Made by a program: the position numbers and the translations under genes. A stretch of 64,000 nucleotides of DNA from Dyadobacter pollutisoli (GTDB lineage: Bacteria > Bacteroidota > Bacteroidia > Cytophagales > Spirosomataceae), in the NCBI RefSeq assembly GCF_026625565.1, contig NZ_CP112998.1:3660501-3724500 (forward strand), in the 5' to 3' direction. Of the stretch, positions 59,874 through 64,000 are shown in pieces (the stretch's first letter is position 1; every line of letters starts with the position of its first letter). The notes under the pieces were generated by a model. It was given only the letters and a program-made list of their open reading frames with translations. It did not search any database and was not told the origin of the DNA.

Positions 59874-59916
59874 TAACCATTAGCCCCGGACTTAAGTCCG
59901 GGGCTAATGGTTAATG
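59871..59916. repeat. 46-bp perfect palindrome overlapping the end of the cupredoxin/PVC gene
   Basis: Bases 59871-59893 are the exact reverse complement of 59894-59916: core GCCCCGGACTTAAGTCCGGG, outer ends CATTAACC and GGTTAATG. It includes the TAA stop of the gene ending at 59911 and the first codon of the VCBS relic. The 23-bp arms have no central loop and no T tract follows, so it is not a normal terminator. A mobile palindromic repeat or a scar of deletion is possible. Confidence 0.85.
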
Positions 59917-62736
59917 GTGTTCGTGCGAATCGATCTTCCCTAGTTTTTCATTGATGTCTTTCAGCACCTTTTTTGATTCTTCTGTGCCAATCGCTTCTAC
60001 ACGTTGAATGGTATAAGGCAATATTTTAGGTAGCTTGGATTTCTCGGCCATTTGCAGCGCACGTTTCATGTCAATGGCAGCCAGTGGCTCAGCAGCATAC
60101 CATACCATCAACGGCAGGTTATGATCATCTTTGTCTTCCACTTTCTGAACCAAAGCATCCAGCACGTCCCAGCGCTGACTCGGATCAAGTCGTAGCATTC
60201 CCGAAGTGAGGTACAGCCTTACTAGCGAAGAATTATCGGTTTTTGCCAGTTCCACAAAGCGTTTCAGGGTTTCGGGTGAAACTGTTTTTCCCTCGGTCAA
60301 AAGTTGGATCGCCCAGCTTCTCACGTATTCTCCGTCGCTGGCCAGCAGGTCGGTGAGTTCTTTTTCCGTCAAACCCTTTGTTACATGCAATGTCCATAAT
60401 GCACGCAGCTTTCTTGTTTCATCAGGGTTTTTCGCCAGGATTTCCTTTAATGCTTTGTGTACCTTTTTGTTGGGGCCTCTTTCCTGCAAAATCGTCCTGG
60501 CCTGGCGCACGTACCATTCATTGCGGTGCAACTGGTAATTTACCAATTCCATATCCGAAGCTTTGGACAAATCCGCCTGTACCCATTTATCATTTTCATG
60601 GCTGATCTTGAAAATCCGACCCATTGTTTTGTCATGAACATCGGGGTTCGGGCTGTGACATTGGTTTTTATCATACCAGTCAATCGCCCACACAGATCCG
60701 CTCGGGTCATATTTAAAGTTCAGCCACTGCGACCAGGAATCATTCATCGCCATAAAATCAGGCTTGTGAGAGGCTACATATCCCGAGCCATTTCTTTCAA
60801 AATGATCGATATTGAGCCGCGCACCGTTGATATTGTTCATGAAAATTTCATTCCTGTATTCCTTCGGCCAACTATCTCCGCCGAGGTAAATCATCGCCCC
60901 TGCATGCGCATGGCCGCCACCCGCAGAAGCGGAACGGAAATTGCCGGCGTGCGGCCCCCGCTCGCCTACCCAGTGTACGTGGTCTCCTATCGTTTTGATA
61001 TCATCATAAGTATAAGGGTTGAAATGCTTACCCGCCTGACGCTGGTACCGCGCCCCCTGGATAATGTGGTACATGTGCGGGATCACACAAACCGTGATGA
61101 ACGGGTGACCGTAGTCATTGAAATCAATCCCCCATGGATTGCTGGAACCTTCCGCAAAAAGCTCAAATTTATGGGTTACCGGATGTAGCCGCCATACACC
61201 TGCATTGAGTTTGGTACGTTCCGAATCCGGTGCGCCGGGCTTACCGACATTGGAATGTGTAAACACACCGTGGGTTCCGTAAAGCCAGCCGTCGGGGCCC
61301 CATCTCAGGTTATTGAGTACTTCATGGGTATCTTCCAGTCCCCAGCCGTCCAGTAAAGTCTGCACAGGTCCGGCAGGTTTATCATTCTTGGCATCAATTG
61401 GAATAAACAATAAGTAAGGAGCCGAACCAAGCCACACGCCACCCATTCCTACTTCAATGCCGCTGATCAGGTTGAGGTTTTCAGCGAAAACCTTCTTTTT
61501 GTCCAGGGTACCGTCACCGTCAGTATCTTCCAGGATCAATATCCTGTCCCTGCCCTGTCCTTCCGGGGCGCGAACCGGGTAAGTATGTCCTTCTACCACC
61601 CAAAGCCTTCCTTTTGAATCAATGGTAAAACTGATGGGCCTCACCACGTCCGGTTCGGAGGCAGCCAATGTTACTTTGAACCCCTTGGGAGGAGTCATCG
61701 CTTTGGCCGCTTTTTCGCCTGAGAGTCCCGCATTCAATACCGGATCAAGTGGTGGAAGTATGATGATATCCTTCTGTTTCAGCTCATTAGAAAAGTCTGG
61801 CCTGCTCGGGTAGAACAGGAATTCGTCAAAATTAATATGCGCCCATTTGTCGTTGGCAATGTAAGGAATCTGTGAAATCCCGGTCTCATTGTCGATGATG
61901 CGGATGAAAATGTCTTTGTTCAGATAAGCCTGTAAATCAACCACCGCAGGCTGCAATGTAGCCCGGCCCTGCCCGGTAATGTGGTAAATCACATTGCCGG
62001 TCCCCGCCAGTACCAGCTCCACGCGGGTGTCCTGTAATGCACCTCCCGAAACCCGGAAAGCAGCAAATGGCTGGGTCACTTTAAATGGTGCGGAAGTAAG
62101 CGTTCCCGTGAGTTTATAATTGGTAGTACCGCCGCTGCTGAGGAAATATTTACCTTCAAAACCAATATTCATCTCTTTTTCATGCACCGGGGAGGGATCT
62201 GAATTGAAAAGCGGGTTAGCAAAAGCGTCACCGGTCGCAGTCCAGTCTTTTAATGTTCCGGTTTCAAAATTCAGGTTCAATGGCTGACCATCTTTCATGG
62301 GCAGCTGCCCCGCAACAGTAGCATCAGAAATGACGCCCTCCACGACTTCAAATGTTCCCACCATACCCGCCGCGCGGTGCCCGGGAACAGAACAAAAATA
62401 AGTATCAGTCTGCCGCGCCTTGAAAATTAGACTGGTGCTTGAACCCTTTTCGAGGATCACTTTGCTTTTAATACCCAGCTTTTCAAGGGCGATGTCGTGG
62501 GTCATGAGTTCACCATTGGTGATGGTGATACGTACTCTATCGCCTTGGTTGGCCTTTAAAGTAGGATTTCGTGCGCCGTCTTTTCCAAAAAACCCAAGCA
62601 TTGTCGCTTCCAATGCATAATCACGATCGTATTTGGCGGTGTCTTTGGCCGACGCGGTTTTTGATTGCGCCATACCGGAAGTTGCAGCTATCGAAAGAAT
62701 GACAAAATGCAGTATTAAGAAGCGTATTTGATACAT
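59911..62736 (-). CDS. Secreted cupredoxin / PVC-type dehydrogenase-like protein with HEAT-like C-terminus
   Basis: 941 residues with a signal peptide (MYQIRFLILHFVILSIAATSG). Residues 35-135 are a plastocyanin/azurin domain with the type 1 copper ligands His80, Cys115, His120 and Met125 ('TYFCSVPGHRAAGM'). Residues about 150-300 are a beta-sandwich ('LNLNFETGTLKDWTATGDAF' , 'FDEFLFYPSRPDF'). Residues about 330-720 are the PVC-type membrane-bound dehydrogenase propeller ('KGFKVTLAASEPDVVRPISF', 'RLWVVEGHTYPVRAPEG', 'ILEDTDGDGTLDKKKVFAEN', 'GAMIYLGGDSWPKEYRNEIF'). The C-terminal 200 residues are helical repeats. The cytochrome CxxCH motif often found at the end of these proteins is absent. The electron acceptor may therefore be the fused copper domain. 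Confidence 0.88.
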   Translation of the reverse strand: MYQIRFLILHFVILSIAATSGMAQSKTASAKDTAKYDRDYALEATMLGFFGKDGARNPTLKANQGDRVRITITNGELMTHDIALEKLGIKSKVILEKGSSTSLIFKARQTDTYFCSVPGHRAAGMVGTFEVVEGVISDATVAGQLPMKDGQPLNLNFETGTLKDWTATGDAFANPLFNSDPSPVHEKEMNIGFEGKYFLSSGGTTNYKLTGTLTSAPFKVTQPFAAFRVSGGALQDTRVELVLAGTGNVIYHITGQGRATLQPAVVDLQAYLNKDIFIRIIDNETGISQIPYIANDKWAHINFDEFLFYPSRPDFSNELKQKDIIILPPLDPVLNAGLSGEKAAKAMTPPKGFKVTLAASEPDVVRPISFTIDSKGRLWVVEGHTYPVRAPEGQGRDRILILEDTDGDGTLDKKKVFAENLNLISGIEVGMGGVWLGSAPYLLFIPIDAKNDKPAGPVQTLLDGWGLEDTHEVLNNLRWGPDGWLYGTHGVFTHSNVGKPGAPDSERTKLNAGVWRLHPVTHKFELFAEGSSNPWGIDFNDYGHPFITVCVIPHMYHIIQGARYQRQAGKHFNPYTYDDIKTIGDHVHWVGERGPHAGNFRSASAGGGHAHAGAMIYLGGDSWPKEYRNEIFMNNINGARLNIDHFERNGSGYVASHKPDFMAMNDSWSQWLNFKYDPSGSVWAIDWYDKNQCHSPNPDVHDKTMGRIFKISHENDKWVQADLSKASDMELVNYQLHRNEWYVRQARTILQERGPNKKVHKALKEILAKNPDETRKLRALWTLHVTKGLTEKELTDLLASDGEYVRSWAIQLLTEGKTVSPETLKRFVELAKTDNSSLVRLYLTSGMLRLDPSQRWDVLDALVQKVEDKDDHNLPLMVWYAAEPLAAIDMKRALQMAEKSKLPKILPYTIQRVEAIGTEESKKVLKDINEKLGKIDSHEHH

Positions 62737-62863
62737 GGCATGGGTGGTTAATTTCAGCGATAATTTCCCATAAAAGTCCGGGCTTCCACCAGTCCTACTA
62801 TAAATGCAGAATCATATTGGTAAAATTACAAATACAGTACAGTAGAGTTAACTAAGGTTTAGT

Positions 62864-63238
62864 TTACTTGCTCTGTGAGCGCACCGGTTCGTCCCGCATT
62901 CTGATTTTGACAATTCTGGTGATCAGGTCCAGCGGCATGGGTTTGTCGAGCGGAAAATGTACGGATCCTTTGGTACCCTTGTATTTTGAAAGTTCTTCTC
63001 CCAGCTCTTCCAGCAGCGCCCCCGAAACCGGATATAATGCAACGTGCTTTTTCCATCCCGCGAAGTAAATCAGGTAGGAGCCGCCCAGCGTGAATGTGGG
63101 CATATCATAAGAAATGATTTCCTCCGCCTCCGGCGCCGCTTTCTGAATGGTTTTTCTGATCTCTTCCAGTACTGGCTGGGTTTCTTTCGGAAAACCTGCG
63201 ATGTATTCGTCGATCGTTTGGGGTTTGTTTGCTGACAT
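62864..63238 (-). CDS. DUF1801 family protein (YdhG/IscU-chaperone-like fold)
   Basis: A 124-residue cytoplasmic protein. DUF1801 marks: 'TIDEYIAGFPKETQPVLEEI' and 'RKTIQKAAPEAEEIISYDMPTF' (key: P.aeE.isY.mP.f), 'LIYFAGWKKHVALYPV' and 'KGTKGSVHFPLDKPMPLDLI' followed by 'VKIRMRDE'. The fold resembles the frataxin-like group, and some members are called iron chaperones, but function is unproven. Monocistronic. Confidence 0.93.
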   Translation of the reverse strand: MSANKPQTIDEYIAGFPKETQPVLEEIRKTIQKAAPEAEEIISYDMPTFTLGGSYLIYFAGWKKHVALYPVSGALLEELGEELSKYKGTKGSVHFPLDKPMPLDLITRIVKIRMRDEPVRSQSK

Positions 63239-63352
63239 AGTAATTGATATTTAGCCTTTTACACAAAGAAATCACGGCGGACAATTTAATGTCATCCACG
63301 CAAAAAATATGCACAATACTCAATGGTCTGAAAACGGCGGCAAGCACCGGAT

Positions 63353-63360
63353 TAGATTTG
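63353..63360 (+). promoter_or_regulatory. -7 element TAGATTTG of the last gene
   Basis: TAGATTTG fits TAnnTTTG and is directly followed by an in-frame ATG at 63361. Transcription would start after that ATG, so it supports the second ATG at 63388 as the true start. No -33 TTTG is visible at the right distance. Confidence 0.5.
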
Positions 63361-63387
63361 ATGCATCATTTACAACACGTATTCGCT

Positions 63388-64000
63388 ATGAAATATTTGT
63401 TTCTACTCACTTACCTCGTCGCTTTCCTGTCGAAGTTTACGGTAATGGCGCAGGCTCCCAATAAAATCAATTACCAGGCCGCAGCAAGGGATGCTTCCGG
63501 TACACCATTGGTCAACAGGGACATTAAACTACGGCTAAGCATTCGTCAGGACGCTCCCGATGGACCTGTACAATACACAGAAACCAGAAGTGTCACAACC
63601 AATTCACTAGGACTTTTTAGTGTAGCCATCGGTGGAGACGGCGCTTCCGACGTATCGGGTTCAGTGGCTTCTACCTCATGGAACAGCGGCGATAAATTTT
63701 TGAAAGTTGAAATCGACCCGAATGGTGGCAGCTCATTTACCGATATGGGTTTCAGCCAGTTGCTGAGCGTACCATTTGCACTCAGCAGTGCCGACAATCA
63801 ATGGCAGGCCAACGGTTCCAACATCAGCAATAAAAACGCTGGTAATGTAGGCATCGGCACAAATGTACCCGATCCAAGTGCGATCCTGGACCTTAAAAGT
63901 GATTCGAAAGGATTGCTGCTTCCGAGAATGTCGGCAGGACAAAGAACTTCTCTTTCTCAGCCTGCAACGGGTCTGCTTGTGTACCAGACAGAGGCTCCTG
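63388..64000 (+). CDS. Secreted structural / tail-fibre-like repeat protein (3' truncated by the window)
   Basis: The first 204 residues of a longer protein. Signal peptide MKYLFLLTYLVAFLSKFTVMAQ, then 'PNKINYQAAARDASGTPLVN', the common opening of secreted Bacteroidota proteins with a collagen- or fibre-like body. 'VQYTETRSVTTNSLGLFSVAIG' and 'FSQLLSVPFALSS' follow in the same order as in that group. After them come 'NVGIGTNVPDPSAILDLKS' and 'GLLLPRMSAGQRTSL', the repeat units seen in phage-tail-fibre-like and adhesin-like surface proteins. C-terminal domain lies outside the window, so sorting signal and size are unknown. Confidence 0.85.
   Translation, partial: MKYLFLLTYLVAFLSKFTVMAQAPNKINYQAAARDASGTPLVNRDIKLRLSIRQDAPDGPVQYTETRSVTTNSLGLFSVAIGGDGASDVSGSVASTSWNSGDKFLKVEIDPNGGSSFTDMGFSQLLSVPFALSSADNQWQANGSNISNKNAGNVGIGTNVPDPSAILDLKSDSKGLLLPRMSAGQRTSLSQPATGLLVYQTEAP

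Noticed and set aside
59871..59916. Ordinary rho-independent terminator
   Set aside because: There is no loop and no T tract after the stem on either strand, and the structure includes the stop codon.
1..64000. tRNA, rRNA, CRISPR array, prophage or intact insertion sequence
   Set aside because: I looked on both strands for cloverleaf-like stretches, regularly spaced repeats, transposase motifs and terminal inverted repeats with target duplications and saw none. A covariance-model scan would be needed for certainty about small RNAs.

Overview
The window is chromosomal DNA from a free-living member of the Bacteroidota, most likely a Cytophagales bacterium close to Dyadobacter or Spirosoma. This rests on three things. 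Several promoters fit the Bacteroidota pattern TTTG - about 19 bp - TAnnTTTG. Many gene families are typical of the phylum (SusC-era TonB receptors, DUF1080, PVC-type dehydrogenase domains, membrane AraC regulators, DinB/DUF1572). Shine-Dalgarno sequences are weak. No rRNA, tRNA, CRISPR array or intact insertion sequence was seen. Genus is inference only.

Region 1 (1-8.3 kb): the 3' end of a phytase-type esterase-like gene, a small exported TonB-C-like protein, and a phosphorus-scavenging set: a Tat-exported alkaline phosphatase facing a two-gene operon of a TonB-dependent receptor and a propeller/phosphoesterase. Region 2 (8.3-21.3 kb): metabolic and stress genes. These include an NTF2-like/F420-reductase-like pair behind two palindromic operators placed in a promoter, a wrecked membrane AraC regulator, a probable GNAT/HTH toxin-antitoxin pair, pirin, a FrmB-like esterase, MpaB-like oxygenase, a response regulator, TraB/GumN and a membrane-anchored esterase. 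Region 3 (21.3-32.9 kb): a large secreted VWA protein, an SDR / AraC / aldehyde dehydrogenase / AraC cluster with a strong direct repeat upstream of the dehydrogenase gene, a Fic protein behind two near-identical 27-bp inverted repeats, DUF1080, an AlkD-like repair protein, DoxX and DUF1572.

Region 4 (32.9-53.0 kb) is the core of the window. A minus-strand operon of about 16 kb encodes the late cobalamin pathway: CbiA, CobN, a ChlI-ChlD-type chelatase partner, CobQ, CobD, CbiB, adenosyltransferase, CobU, CobT, CobS and CobC. It sits behind a cobalamin riboswitch. A second cobalamin riboswitch on the plus strand controls a BtuB-like receptor. Two gene fusions stand out: CbiB joined to a BtuF-like binding protein through a helix that ends in a lipobox, and CobN carrying an N-terminal [2Fe-2S] ferredoxin-like domain. 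No early corrin-ring methyltransferases, BtuCD or BluB are present here. Between the two riboswitches lies a low-G+C accessory patch with the remains of a RES/Xre toxin-antitoxin module and an intact, unrecognised two-gene cassette.

Region 5 (53.0-64 kb): a GNAT-like/small-protein pair, a large GAF-domain protein, an ECF42-type sigma factor with its DGPF/YCII partner and a terminator between them, an AsmA-like DUF748 protein, a low-affinity iron permease family protein, a VCBS-repeat relic, a 46-bp perfect palindrome, a secreted cupredoxin/PVC-dehydrogenase protein, a DUF1801 protein and the start of a secreted structural protein that runs off the window.
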